From assembly GCF_937924975.1 (NCBI RefSeq), contig NZ_CALEYG010000043.1:1-55153 (forward strand): 55,153 nt of DNA, read 5' to 3'. Below are positions 32,227 to 40,351 of the stretch, piece after piece. A program made the position numbers and the translations under genes. Positions within the stretch are counted from its first letter, which is position 1. Each line of letters begins with the position of its first letter. The DNA comes from an uncultured Stomatobaculum sp. Its GTDB lineage: Bacteria; Bacillota; Clostridia; Lachnospirales; Lachnospiraceae. The notes under the pieces were generated by a model. That model ran no database searches and was not told where the DNA came from. It saw only the letters and a program-made list of their open reading frames with translations.

Positions 32227-32848
32227 GGCGCCGCGCCCGGTCAAGCGCAATCCACTCGAGAAGACCGAGCGGACGGTACTCCGAAAACATACAAAAACAG
32301 TTAATCATGAGACAGGGGATGTCCTTTTCGAGGATTTCCCCTGTCTCTCTGTCTCTCTGTGGGCGCTTCGCCGCCTGCGTCTCCGCGATGAAGCGGTTCA
32401 CAAGCACTTCGTCGAACGTGTCGTGCAGATGGCCGTAGAGCATGACACTCCGCGGTTCCCCCTCTGCGGTCAGCCGGTTCTGCCCGTTGTAGCAAAAAAC
32501 CGGATAATGCGAGAGTATCACCTTTCTCCCCTCGTCGTGAAATTCCGCGTAGTCCTGAATCCAGTGAAAGCGGCTGCGGTCAAAGGTGCTCTTTTTAAGA
32601 AAATAGTCGTGATTGCCTCGAATCAGATAGAGCTCACCCTTCAGCTGCCGCACAATTTCATTGGTCTGCTCGGCCTTCCCCACCGAGAAGTCGCCGAGGA
32701 TGAACACCTCATCTTTCGGCGACACCGTTTGATTCCAGGCGTCAATCATATGCGCGTGCATTTCTTCGAGGGAGGCAAAGCCCCGGCAGTCCATCTCGCG
32801 GTTTAACTTGTCGTGAAAAAAATGTAAATCTGAGATATAGCGCTTCAT
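32198..32848 (-). CDS. Metallophosphoesterase, calcineurin-like (216 aa)
   Basis: Metal-site motifs in order: YISDLHFFHDKLNREMDCRG (DxH), EVFILGDFSVGKAEQ (GDF), YLIRGNHDYFL (GNHD), VILSHYPVF and LYGHLHDTF (GHxH). Small single-domain members act as phosphodiesterases on varied substrates; no more specific call is possible. Start MKRYISDL has GAGGAGGCC upstream. It follows the Dxs-like gene by 18 bp and its end overlaps degV antisense. Confidence 0.92.
   Translation of the reverse strand: MKRYISDLHFFHDKLNREMDCRGFASLEEMHAHMIDAWNQTVSPKDEVFILGDFSVGKAEQTNEIVRQLKGELYLIRGNHDYFLKKSTFDRSRFHWIQDYAEFHDEGRKVILSHYPVFCYNGQNRLTAEGEPRSVMLYGHLHDTFDEVLVNRFIAETQAAKRPQRDRETGEILEKDIPCLMINCFCMFSEYRPLGLLEWIALDRARRLSALQRDSR
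32309..32347. promoter_or_regulatory. Long inverted repeat within the phosphoesterase gene
   Basis: GAGACAGGGGA (32309-32319) and TCCCCTGTCTC (32337-32347) form an 11-bp perfect stem with a 17-nt loop. It lies 83 bp past the degV stop, in the antisense of the phosphoesterase reading frame. No T run follows, but it may act as a stop or stability structure for the degV transcript. Confidence 0.5.
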
Positions 32849-32866
32849 CCGGCCTCCTCTCAAAGA

Positions 32867-34636
32867 TTATTTCGCCTCGATTGCCGCCGCGCAAGCTTCC
32901 GCAAGCTGTTCGGGCGTCATGCCCTGCGCTTTTAAGAGCGCGGAGATGCGGTAGCGGTCATAAAAGGCCTTCGGAAGGCCGCGGAGCAAGACCTTCATCT
33001 CGCTGTCTCCGTAGAAGCCCGCCACTTTCGCCCCGAAGCCGCCGGAGAGCAGACCGTCTTCCAGCACCAGCACGGCGCGGTGCTCCTCCCTGAGCGCTTC
33101 CAGCAGCGCTTCATCGAGATCCGAGACCACGCCCGGGTTCATAAGAGTCGGGCGTATGCCGTACTTCTCTTCGAACACTGCGGCTGTCTTTTCGCCGAGC
33201 AGTCGCATATCGCCGGGAGAGAGAATCGCGAGTTCCTTACCTCGCTGCACAATTTCATAGCGCGCGGGCAGCGAAAAATTCTCCCGTACTGGTACCGTCG
33301 CGTGGCAAAGTTCGGTGGAGGGAATCAGGATCGCGACCGAATTTTCTCTCTGCTTCAGGGACCAGCGGAGCATGCTCAAGTACTCTTCGACCGAGGTCGG
33401 CGCGAGCACAATGAGTTCCGGGATATTGCAAAGCATCGGGAGTGCCAGTACGCCGCTGTGCGTCACATCGCTCATACCGAAGAGCGAGGCGCTGCCGAGC
33501 AATATCGTGACCGGGCTCTTCTGGATGCAAATATCGTGAACCAGCTGGTCGTAGGCGCGCTGTAAGAAAGTTGCCTCTGTAAAGTAGACCGGCTTTGCCC
33601 CGCGCTTTGCCGCGCCCGAGGCGATGGCGAGCGCTGTCTGCTCCGCAATGCCGACATCGAGGTACTGCCTTCCGAGCGCAGCGCGGCGCTCGGGCGTTAA
33701 ATCGATGGTGCCCGGCACGCCGGAAGTCAAAACGAGCACGGCGGGATCTTCCGCCGCTGCCTGTAAGAGAAAGTCTGCGGTCGCCTCCTCATAGCTCTCG
33801 CCCTCAAAGCGGAAGTCCGGCAGGGTCTCGCCGCTCTCCCGGTCGAAGGGGAAGTGCCAGTGGAACTCCTCCTTCCGGGTCTCCGCAGGACCATAGCCCT
33901 TGCCCTTAAGGGTATTGATGTGGAGCACAACCGGATGATTCAAGTCCTTCACCGCATTCAGTGCCCGAATCAGCGCGCCGATGTCATTGCCCGCCGCCTC
34001 ATAGCGGTAGTCAAGGCCCATCGCGCGGAACAAGTTATTCTCGGAAGTCCCGTTGCTCTCGCGGAGCGCCTTCAGCGAAGCATAGAGCCCGCCGTGATTC
34101 TCGGCGATTGACATCTGGTTGTCGTTCACCAGGATGAGAAACTGCCCCCTGAATTCGCCCGCGGTGTTGAGCCCCTCGAGCGCCTCGCCGCCCGAAAGTG
34201 AGCCGTCGCCTATGACCGCGACTACTTTTTCCGTTCCGCCGAGCAAATCCCTAGCCTTTGCCATCCCGAGCGCGAGATCGATTGAGACCGAGGTATGCCC
34301 GAGTTCAAAGAAGTCGTGCGGGCTCTCCTTCGGATTCGAGTAGGCCGAGACATCGTCGTAGTGCGCGGGGTCCGTGTAGGCCTCCCGCCGCCCGGTCAGC
34401 ATCTTGTGCGGATAGGTCTGGTGGGAGATGTCGTAGATGATTTTATCTTCCGGTGAGGAGAATACCGCGTGGAGCGCAATCGTCGCCTCGATAAAGCCGA
34501 GATCCGGCCCCACATGCCCCATGTGCCGGCTCGCGCGAACGATGAGCGCCTCGCGCATCTCGGCCGCGAGCACAGTCATCTCTTCTATGCTCAGCTTCTT
34601 CACATCCGTAGGGCTGTTGATGTTCTCCAGATACAT
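32867..34636 (-). CDS. dxs: 1-deoxy-D-xylulose-5-phosphate synthase-like (589 aa)
   Basis: Transketolase-like enzyme. The thiamine motif GDGSLSGGEALEGLNTAG to LILVNDNQMSIAENHGGLY, ISHQTYPHKMLTGR (Dxs-type HQ(S/T)YPHK), LGHTSVSIDLALGMA, and the second-domain DVGIAEQTALAIASG with its catalytic Glu all fit Dxs, which makes DXP from pyruvate and glyceraldehyde 3-phosphate. At 589 aa it is shorter than the usual 620-640, and DVSAYSNPKESPHDFFELGH differs from the common Dxs form. It is either the sole Dxs or a diverged paralogue; the C-terminal MNPGVVSDLDEALLEALREE and VLEDGLLSGGFGAKV favour Dxs function. Confidence 0.85.
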   Translation of the reverse strand: MYLENINSPTDVKKLSIEEMTVLAAEMREALIVRASRHMGHVGPDLGFIEATIALHAVFSSPEDKIIYDISHQTYPHKMLTGRREAYTDPAHYDDVSAYSNPKESPHDFFELGHTSVSIDLALGMAKARDLLGGTEKVVAVIGDGSLSGGEALEGLNTAGEFRGQFLILVNDNQMSIAENHGGLYASLKALRESNGTSENNLFRAMGLDYRYEAAGNDIGALIRALNAVKDLNHPVVLHINTLKGKGYGPAETRKEEFHWHFPFDRESGETLPDFRFEGESYEEATADFLLQAAAEDPAVLVLTSGVPGTIDLTPERRAALGRQYLDVGIAEQTALAIASGAAKRGAKPVYFTEATFLQRAYDQLVHDICIQKSPVTILLGSASLFGMSDVTHSGVLALPMLCNIPELIVLAPTSVEEYLSMLRWSLKQRENSVAILIPSTELCHATVPVRENFSLPARYEIVQRGKELAILSPGDMRLLGEKTAAVFEEKYGIRPTLMNPGVVSDLDEALLEALREEHRAVLVLEDGLLSGGFGAKVAGFYGDSEMKVLLRGLPKAFYDRYRISALLKAQGMTPEQLAEACAAAIEAK

Positions 34637-34726
34637 GTCTCTTACCTCATTTCAAAACACAGTTGCCTGACAGCAGTATTATAAGAGCCGCCTGCGCAAA
34701 AGAAAATAAATACCTTGCGAAAAAAA

Positions 34727-34750
34727 CAGCGGGAGCTTGCGCTCCCGCTG
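34727..34750 (-). terminator. Terminator after tRNA-Gln
   Basis: CAGCGGGAGC and GCTCCCGCTG form a 10-bp stem with a 4-nt loop, followed by seven T on the minus strand. Confidence 0.92.
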
Positions 34751-34755
34751 CGTGC

Positions 34756-34827
34756 CTGGGCTGGCCGGATTCGAACCGTCGAGTGAAGGAGTCAAAGTCC
34801 TTTGCCTTACCGCTTGGCGACAGCCCA
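34756..34827 (-). tRNA. tRNA-Gln (anticodon UUG)
   Basis: Acceptor stem TGGGCTG/CAGCCCA with U1-A72 and discriminator G73, typical of tRNA-Gln. D arm GCC-GGC, anticodon stem AAGGA/TCCTT with loop CTTTGAC (TTG), 5-nt variable loop, T loop TTCGAAT. The CCA end is not encoded. The T stem (GACGG/CCGGC) has one A-G mismatch. It lies between a HAD gene and a terminator. Confidence 0.93.
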
Positions 34828-34889
34828 AAATGCCTATTCAGCATAGCAGACTGCCTCCCTTCTGACAAGCCTCAGTTTACCGCTCTGCC

Positions 34890-35525
34890 TCAGTCCTCTA
34901 AGAGTTCTTCGAGGGAGTCGAGCTCGCGGAGCGCCCCGTGAACCCGCCCGAAGCCGTAACGCACATGGTAAAAATCGACGCCGGCCTCCGCAGCCGCGGC
35001 CTGATCCATCTCGGTGTCCCCGATGTACACGGCCTCCTCCGGGCTGCGTTCGTTCCGCTCGAGAATCAGCTCTATATTTTCTCCCTTCGGGCGTCTCGTC
35101 TCGCCGTAGCAAATGAAATCGCGAATCACGCCGTCCTCGCCGCTGCTTAAATTTCCCGCTGCGAGCAGGGACTCAATATAGCCCTCCTGGCAGTTTGAGA
35201 CAATGTAGAGTTCCTTGCCGCTCTCATGCAGGGCGCGGAGCGTCTTCAGCACCCCCGGATAAAAATAGCCGCTGTGCGACTCCAGATAGTGAATCTCATG
35301 GCGCATGCAGGCGTCCATCATTTCTCTCTGCTCCTCAGGGTCTGCGTCCGGCGAGATGCGCACCGCAATCTCGTCCATCGTGTGTCCCATAAAGCTGTGC
35401 ATGTCGTCGACCGTGAGCGTCCCTCTCCCCCGTCTCTCTTTCAATACCTCGTTCCAGGAATCCGTGACCACCCGCGCACTGTCCCAGAGCGTCCCGTCCA
35501 CATCAAAGAGATACACCCGTTTCAT
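34890..35525 (-). CDS. HAD-family phosphatase, phosphoglycolate phosphatase-like (211 aa)
   Basis: The HAD motifs are present: YLFDVDGTLWDSARV (nucleophile Asp), YIVSNCQEGY (motif II), and Lys in GETRRPKGENI followed by VYIGDTEMDQAAAAEAG (motif IV). A helical cap of about 70 residues follows motif I, as in Gph/PgmB subfamilies. Substrate not determinable. Start MKRVYLFD has AGGAGGG upstream. It lies upstream of tRNA-Gln on the same strand with no terminator between. Confidence 0.92.
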   Translation of the reverse strand: MKRVYLFDVDGTLWDSARVVTDSWNEVLKERRGRGTLTVDDMHSFMGHTMDEIAVRISPDADPEEQREMMDACMRHEIHYLESHSGYFYPGVLKTLRALHESGKELYIVSNCQEGYIESLLAAGNLSSGEDGVIRDFICYGETRRPKGENIELILERNERSPEEAVYIGDTEMDQAAAAEAGVDFYHVRYGFGRVHGALRELDSLEELLED

Positions 35526-35596
35526 TCCGTCCCTCCTGACTGTCTCGCCGTTTTTATCTTGTATAGCCTGTTTCTGCCACTTTGACAACAAGAAAA

Positions 35597-35617
35597 GCTG
35601 CGGCAACCTGCCGCAGC
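35597..35617 (-). terminator. Terminator after the ECF S-component gene
   Basis: GCTGCGGCA and TGCCGCAGC form a 9-bp stem with a 3-nt loop; the minus strand then reads TTTTCTTG. Confidence 0.82.
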
Positions 35618-35684
35618 CTAAATCACTGTCAGATATCTCTCTGTCTCTACGCCCCGCTTCCTTGCTTCGAAGCGCCGCATATCT

Positions 35685-36302
35685 TTACCCCAAGTAGAAG
35701 AACTGCCCTGCTTTCTTCAGAACCGGACGCAGCGCCGCATAGGCAATGACCACGACCACAGTGCCCGCGACTGAGTTGATTGCAGTCACTCCGGCCGCCC
35801 AGGTCGCCATAATCTTCGACACATCCTGCGGAATGCCGAGCAGATAGGTCTTATAGAGATAGCCCACAATCGGATCCGCAATCACATTAAAGCCGAGCGC
35901 GACCGCCGAAGCGAGGAGCGTCCAGAAAAAGAGATATTTTCTGTCGTGATCTTCCGTAATGTGGCCGAGCTTATGTGCGATGAAGCCCGCAATCAAACCG
36001 ATTAAGAACTTGAGCAAAAAGGTCTTCGGCGCGGACGTCACATACTTCGGATCCATTAAATCCGCAATCGTCATGCCGATGGCGCCCGCAAGACCGCCGT
36101 ACACGCCGCCCAGGTAGAGCGCCGCGAGCACGCAGAAGGCATTGCCGACATGCAGGGCCACCATACCGCCGCCGGGCGTCGGAATCGGAATTTTCAAAAA
36201 CGCAAAGGCCGCGTAGCAGAGCGCCGCCATGAGTCCCGTCAATACGATTTTATGAAGTCTCTGATCTGTGTTTGTCGCTGTTGCTATCTGTTTTCCTGTC
36301 AT
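35685..36302 (-). CDS. ECF transporter S component, possibly for vitamin B6 (205 aa)
   Basis: Six hydrophobic segments with the S-component N-terminus LHKIVLTGLMAALCYAAFAF, the PTPGGGMVALHVGNAFCVLAALYLGGVYGGLAGAIG loop typical of the family, and an AAxxxF-type contact helix. S components bind a vitamin and use a shared EcfAAT module encoded elsewhere. Specificity is inferred from context only: it is divergent from a MocR regulator, whose family commonly controls pyridoxine or related genes. GGGGGATGATG precedes the ATG. Confidence 0.85.
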   Translation of the reverse strand: MTGKQIATATNTDQRLHKIVLTGLMAALCYAAFAFLKIPIPTPGGGMVALHVGNAFCVLAALYLGGVYGGLAGAIGMTIADLMDPKYVTSAPKTFLLKFLIGLIAGFIAHKLGHITEDHDRKYLFFWTLLASAVALGFNVIADPIVGYLYKTYLLGIPQDVSKIMATWAAGVTAINSVAGTVVVVIAYAALRPVLKKAGQFFYLG

Positions 36303-36333
36303 GACATCATCCCCCTTTGTTTCGATGAGTACG

Positions 36334-36417
36334 ATTGTAGCGCAAAACTGGATATAAAAAAGATTCAGTTTTCATATTTTTAATGATATCAGTTTGCGAT
36401 AAAATCATACCAGTCAG
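36334..36417. promoter_or_regulatory. Shared promoter and operator region of the ECF and MocR genes
   Basis: TACAAT (-10, minus strand, 36334-36339) serves the ECF gene and lacks a good -35, suggesting activation. An inverted repeat AACTGGAT (36346-36353) and ATTCAGTT (36363-36370) covers its -35 position. Further CAGT(T/C) boxes start at 36390 and 36411, spaced 24 and 21 bp. A TAAAAT at 36400-36405 is a possible plus-strand -10 for the regulator. Confidence 0.5.
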
Positions 36418-36448
36418 CAAAATCACAGCAGCTTGAACGGAGGCTCTC

Positions 36449-37702
36449 ATGCTCACTTACTTCATGGACGCGCGCGGAAAGCAGCGCAAGTACCGCTTTC
36501 TCTACCACGCCATACGGCGCGACATTCTCGCAAAGAAACTGCTTCCCGGCGAGCGCCTGCCTTCCAAGCGCGCGCTCGCGGAGCACCTCGGCCTAAGTCT
36601 CTCGACCGTCGGCAGCGCCTACGCGGCCCTGCTCGACGAGGGCTATCTCGAGGTCAAGGCGCGGAGCGGCTTTTTTGTCTCCGCACTCACGATTCCGGAA
36701 AGCGGCAGTGCAAATCCGGCTGCGACGGCGGACTTGCAACCCGCTCTCACCGCGGAACCGATGCCTGCGCCCGAAGGCCCCGCCGCGGACGCAAACACAA
36801 CTTCCGCCCCCGCGACTTCCGAAGCCGAAAGCACCGCACCGCACGCCTCCCTCGGCGAACTCGCGGCCGACTTCCCCTTTACGCCCTTCTCCCACATTGT
36901 CCGCGATGTGCTGCTCCGCTTCCCGAATGAGCTCCTCGCCCGCCCCGAAAACCAAGGCGTACTTCGTTTCCGCGCGGCAATCAGCGCCTATCTGCTCCGC
37001 TACCGCGGCATGCAGGCGGATCCCGCGCAGATTGTAATCGGCTCCGGCACCGAGTACCTCTACGGACTGGTCGCGCAGCTCCTGCCCCGCGCGGCACTCT
37101 ACGGCATCGAGGCGCAGTCCTATGAGAAGATACGCCTCGTCTACAGCGCCTACGCCCGCCCCTACGAACTCCTGCCGCTCGACGCCTACGGGGTGAGCGC
37201 CGAGGGACTCGCTTCCTCCCGTGCCGCTCTCCTTCATGTGACACCCTATCAGAGCTTTCCGAGCGGCGTGACCGCAAACGCCGCGAAGCGCTGGGAATAC
37301 CTCCGCTGGGCCAAAGAGAGAACTGCTTTTCTCGTGGAGGATGACTATGCCTCCGAGTTTTCGCTCCAAAAAAAGCCGCTGGAGACCATCTATGCGATGG
37401 ACTCCAACGACTCTGTGATTTACCTCAATACCTTTACCAAAACGCTCGCGCCCTCGATGCGCATCGCCTATATGGTGCTCCCGAAACGCCTCCTCGAAAG
37501 TTACCGCGAGCATCTCGGCTTCTACGCCTGCACCGTCCCGGCACTCGACCAGTATGTGCTCGCCGAGTACATGAACCGCGGCTATCTCGAGCGGCGCCTG
37601 AACCAGATCCGGCGAAAACTCCGCCTCGCTGCTAAGCAGGATTCGAGAGCGCCCCTTCCAGAAGTTTCCCAGCAGCCGCCGCAAAGCGGTTCAGCGAATT
37701 GA
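36449..37702 (+). CDS. MocR-type GntR/aminotransferase regulator, C-terminally truncated (417 aa)
   Basis: GntR winged helix (about 10-75: IRRDILAKKLLPGERLPSKR, SLSTVGSAYAALLDEGYLE), a Pro/Ala-rich linker (about 90-140), then an aminotransferase fold with VIGSGTEYLYGLVAQLL, VEDDYASEF and the PLP Lys in NTFTKTLAPSMRIAY (about 331). The fold stops soon after YMNRGYLERRLNQIRRKLR; the last 80-100 residues of the small domain, including the Arg that binds the ligand carboxylate in GabR and relatives, are missing. The final 24 codons read antisense into the VWA gene. It may still bind DNA but its PLP sensing is doubtful. Confidence 0.88.
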   Translation: MLTYFMDARGKQRKYRFLYHAIRRDILAKKLLPGERLPSKRALAEHLGLSLSTVGSAYAALLDEGYLEVKARSGFFVSALTIPESGSANPAATADLQPALTAEPMPAPEGPAADANTTSAPATSEAESTAPHASLGELAADFPFTPFSHIVRDVLLRFPNELLARPENQGVLRFRAAISAYLLRYRGMQADPAQIVIGSGTEYLYGLVAQLLPRAALYGIEAQSYEKIRLVYSAYARPYELLPLDAYGVSAEGLASSRAALLHVTPYQSFPSGVTANAAKRWEYLRWAKERTAFLVEDDYASEFSLQKKPLETIYAMDSNDSVIYLNTFTKTLAPSMRIAYMVLPKRLLESYREHLGFYACTVPALDQYVLAEYMNRGYLERRLNQIRRKLRLAAKQDSRAPLPEVSQQPPQSGSAN

Positions 37703-39362
37703 TCTTCACGAAGTTCTGCCCGAAAATCCGCTGTACATCCGCTATCCCCGCCTCATCTCCGGTGTAGACGCAGAGCGGCGTGATGCCCTTCCCCCGCGCC
37801 TGTCTGAGCTCTTCGGCGCAATTCTCGACGGCAGCCTTGCCGCTATAAGCTTGATCCTGCCCTTCGTAGCGTATCTTCACCATATCATTCGGCTTCACAT
37901 CGCTTAAGACAATCAGAATCTTCCGCTCGGCGGGATACTCTTCCATAAGACCGCAGACCGCGCGATAGGCGAGACCGTCCCGGTTCGCGCCCGCCGTGAA
38001 GTAGCGAAAAATCTCCTGATTTTTGCCCCGCTCGCCGTAGTCGAGATACCGGGTCAGCACCGTGTAGCCGCTCATCGAGAGATAGCCCCAGACGCGAAGC
38101 GGTACCTTCAGGGCGCTCAGGCTCTCGGCCAGAATGTAAGCCTGCCGCGCGACCAGTTCTGTCCTCTGTTCCTGCGAAGTGCTCGCATCGAGGAGTATGT
38201 CCACACTCACCTGGCTCTCGTCACCCGGCAGCCGCTTCGCAAAAATCCGGTTGTCGTTCAGGCAGAGTGCACGGTACAGACGCCCCGGGATCAGCTGCCC
38301 GGCTTTGCTCGGAATGTCCACGGGGTCGCGGAGCTGCTGCAGCGCATTTTTAAGATGTTCTCTGAGTTCTGTGACCGCCACATGGTCCCGCGCGAGGTCG
38401 CCCTCGTGCGCGCGCTTCGTCTTTTCATAGCGCAGTTCCATTTCGCGGCGCATGCGCTTCGGAAAACCCTTCAGTTTGTCGCGCTCTTCTTTCGGCAGTC
38501 GCCCGTCAGTCAGATAGAGGCGGCTCCCCGCGTGGGCACCCGTACAAAATTCGGCCGTAAGTTCCCGCTCCTTTGCTTTTTCGTAGAGCGGCGCGCCGAA
38601 GTAGTCGTGAATATACTGCCAAAGCTGCGCCTCGGTCTTCTCCTGATAACGCTCGCCGAAGTTTTTTATGCCCGTCTCACTGCCCTCTTTCGGCAGCGCC
38701 TCGCCGAATCCCATCGCGAGTCGCCGCACATTCGGCTGCAGCGGTTCGGCCTCCTCCGCCGTGCGCCGCTTCCGGAAGACAAACTTCGGCAGCGCAAAGC
38801 GCCTGTGCTTCTGCGCGGATGCCGGTGCGCCCGGCAAATACGTAAAATAGTGGGCGAGGGTCTTGCCGACTTCCTGTATCCACGCCTCCGTGTCGAGATC
38901 TCCCGGCAGCTCCAAGGCCTTTAGCAGCTTCCGGTCCACGAGGTCCGGCAGTCCCGAATCCTCGCCGAGCGCCGTCCGGTAATGTCCCTCCAGAATCCAG
39001 CCCTCGCGGCTCTCCGCGATGCTCGGCATGAAATTTTTCAACTGTTCCCTCGCATAGTGTTCGCGGAGCACCGCCGCAGCCGGGCGCTCCGCGCGCATCT
39101 TCTCAAAGGTGCTGTTCTCGAGCGCGAGCCAGAACAAGCTCTCATAGACGCCCTGGTCTACGGTCTCATGAAAGCTCTGATAAAATTCCATCAGCCTGTC
39201 CCAGTCATAGTAGCGGTGCGCGGCGCCGATGATGCTGTTCCAGTAGAGATCCGCTCTCCCCTTCGCGTCATACATCCGGAAGCCCGGGGATATGCCGTAA
39301 TTGCCCGCGGCATTCCAGATCAGATTTGCGGCGCGCCGCTTCTCGAATTCGTTCAGTTTCAT
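37632..39362 (-). CDS. VWA-domain protein of a MoxR/VWA pair (576 aa)
   Basis: The C-terminal 200 residues form a von Willebrand A domain with a MIDAS motif DILLDASTSQE (DxSxS, about residue 391), LIVLSDVKPND near the end and a final Ala-rich helix. The N-terminal 350 residues are helical and charged, with no known domain. Such proteins act with MoxR ATPases to insert or remove cofactors or remodel complexes, similar to CobT and to RavA/ViaA. Start overlaps the ATPase stop by 4 bp; the 3' end overlaps the MocR gene by 71 bp. Confidence 0.9.
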   Translation of the reverse strand: MKLNEFEKRRAANLIWNAAGNYGISPGFRMYDAKGRADLYWNSIIGAAHRYYDWDRLMEFYQSFHETVDQGVYESLFWLALENSTFEKMRAERPAAAVLREHYAREQLKNFMPSIAESREGWILEGHYRTALGEDSGLPDLVDRKLLKALELPGDLDTEAWIQEVGKTLAHYFTYLPGAPASAQKHRRFALPKFVFRKRRTAEEAEPLQPNVRRLAMGFGEALPKEGSETGIKNFGERYQEKTEAQLWQYIHDYFGAPLYEKAKERELTAEFCTGAHAGSRLYLTDGRLPKEERDKLKGFPKRMRREMELRYEKTKRAHEGDLARDHVAVTELREHLKNALQQLRDPVDIPSKAGQLIPGRLYRALCLNDNRIFAKRLPGDESQVSVDILLDASTSQEQRTELVARQAYILAESLSALKVPLRVWGYLSMSGYTVLTRYLDYGERGKNQEIFRYFTAGANRDGLAYRAVCGLMEEYPAERKILIVLSDVKPNDMVKIRYEGQDQAYSGKAAVENCAEELRQARGKGITPLCVYTGDEAGIADVQRIFGQNFVKINSLNRFAAAAGKLLEGALSNPA

Positions 39363-40282
39363 GCGAAAATACGGCCCGCTTCGAGGCTCTCCGGCAGCCG
39401 CGCTGCGACGAGATCGCTGACCAGGGTCTGCTCGTAGCCGTCAAAACATTTGTTCACGACGCCGAGGCGCAGCGCTCTCACCGGCGAAAGCCCGCGCGCC
39501 ATCATGCCGATGGCGGCAATCATACCGCGGAGATCCAGCGCGCGACTGCTGATCTCGCCGCTCTCGCTCTTCTTTCGGATTTCGTCAAAGAGTGCCGCAA
39601 ACTGCGCCGCATATTCGGGGCGGAGCGTCGGATATTTGCCAAGCAATAGGCGCTGCACATCGGCCTCCGGAATCACCGGCATCTGAATCACGAGGAAACG
39701 GGAGGCAAGTGCCTCGTTTAATTCTCGCGTACCCGCGTAGCCGTAATTCATCGTGCCGATGAAGCGGGTCGCCTCGTGAAGCTGCACGCGGTCATAGCCG
39801 GGGATATCGATGACGCGACGAAAGTCGAGAGCCGCGTGCAACACCGCGAGACTCTCATTCTTCGCCATATTGATTTCATCGAGCACACCGAAACCGCCGC
39901 ACTCGGCCGCGCGAAGCACCGGTCCCTTCCGAAGCTGCACCTCACCGTCCCGAAAAGTGTCCGTCCCGATTAAGCTCGCGGCATCCGCGTTCACATAGAG
40001 GGAAATGTCCCAGAGCGGGCGCCCGAAAGCAGCCGCCAGTCCCTCCGCGAGCACATTCTTGCCGCTCGCCTTGCCGCCCGTAAGGAGCAGATGCTCTCCC
40101 GCGAGCAGAGCGCTCAGCGCCTCCTCCCAGACCTCCCGGCCGTAGTAGGGATAGAGCGGCACCGGCACACGCGCCGCTTCGGCCTCATCCAGCTTATAGT
40201 ACTTGCGAAACGCGAGCACCTCATCCAGCAACTGCGCCGAAACCCCCTCGGCGCGCAAAAAATCCAGACTTTCTTCTCTCAT
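39359..40282 (-). CDS. MoxR-family AAA+ ATPase (307 aa)
   Basis: Walker A region LLLTGGKASGKNVLAEGLA (about 65-80), in which the usual Thr/Ser after GK is Asn; Walker B GGFGVLDEINMAKNES (about 131-145); sensor 1 TRFIGTMNYGYAGTRELNEA with the arginine finger region ALASRFLVIQM. Works with the VWA protein encoded directly downstream. Start has AGAGGAAAAG upstream. The Asn in the P-loop is unusual and may weaken Mg-ATP coordination. Confidence 0.92.
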   Translation of the reverse strand: MREESLDFLRAEGVSAQLLDEVLAFRKYYKLDEAEAARVPVPLYPYYGREVWEEALSALLAGEHLLLTGGKASGKNVLAEGLAAAFGRPLWDISLYVNADAASLIGTDTFRDGEVQLRKGPVLRAAECGGFGVLDEINMAKNESLAVLHAALDFRRVIDIPGYDRVQLHEATRFIGTMNYGYAGTRELNEALASRFLVIQMPVIPEADVQRLLLGKYPTLRPEYAAQFAALFDEIRKKSESGEISSRALDLRGMIAAIGMMARGLSPVRALRLGVVNKCFDGYEQTLVSDLVAARLPESLEAGRIFA

Positions 40283-40312
40283 CTCTTTTCCTCTCTTCGT
40301 CTCAAAATCTGA

Positions 40313-40347
40313 AAAAAAGAGGCCCGGTCAATGCCGGACCTCTTTCT
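40313..40347 (-). terminator. Terminator after cstA
   Basis: AAAGAGGTCCGGCA and TGACCGGGCCTCTTT pair around a tiny loop, followed by T7 on the minus strand. Confidence 0.9.
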
Positions 40348-40351
40348 ACTG

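Noticed and set aside
36303..36448. Riboswitch in the leader of the ECF S-component gene.
   Set aside because: The leader is only about 25 nt from the predicted start, too short for any known vitamin riboswitch; the AT-rich repeats look like protein operators.
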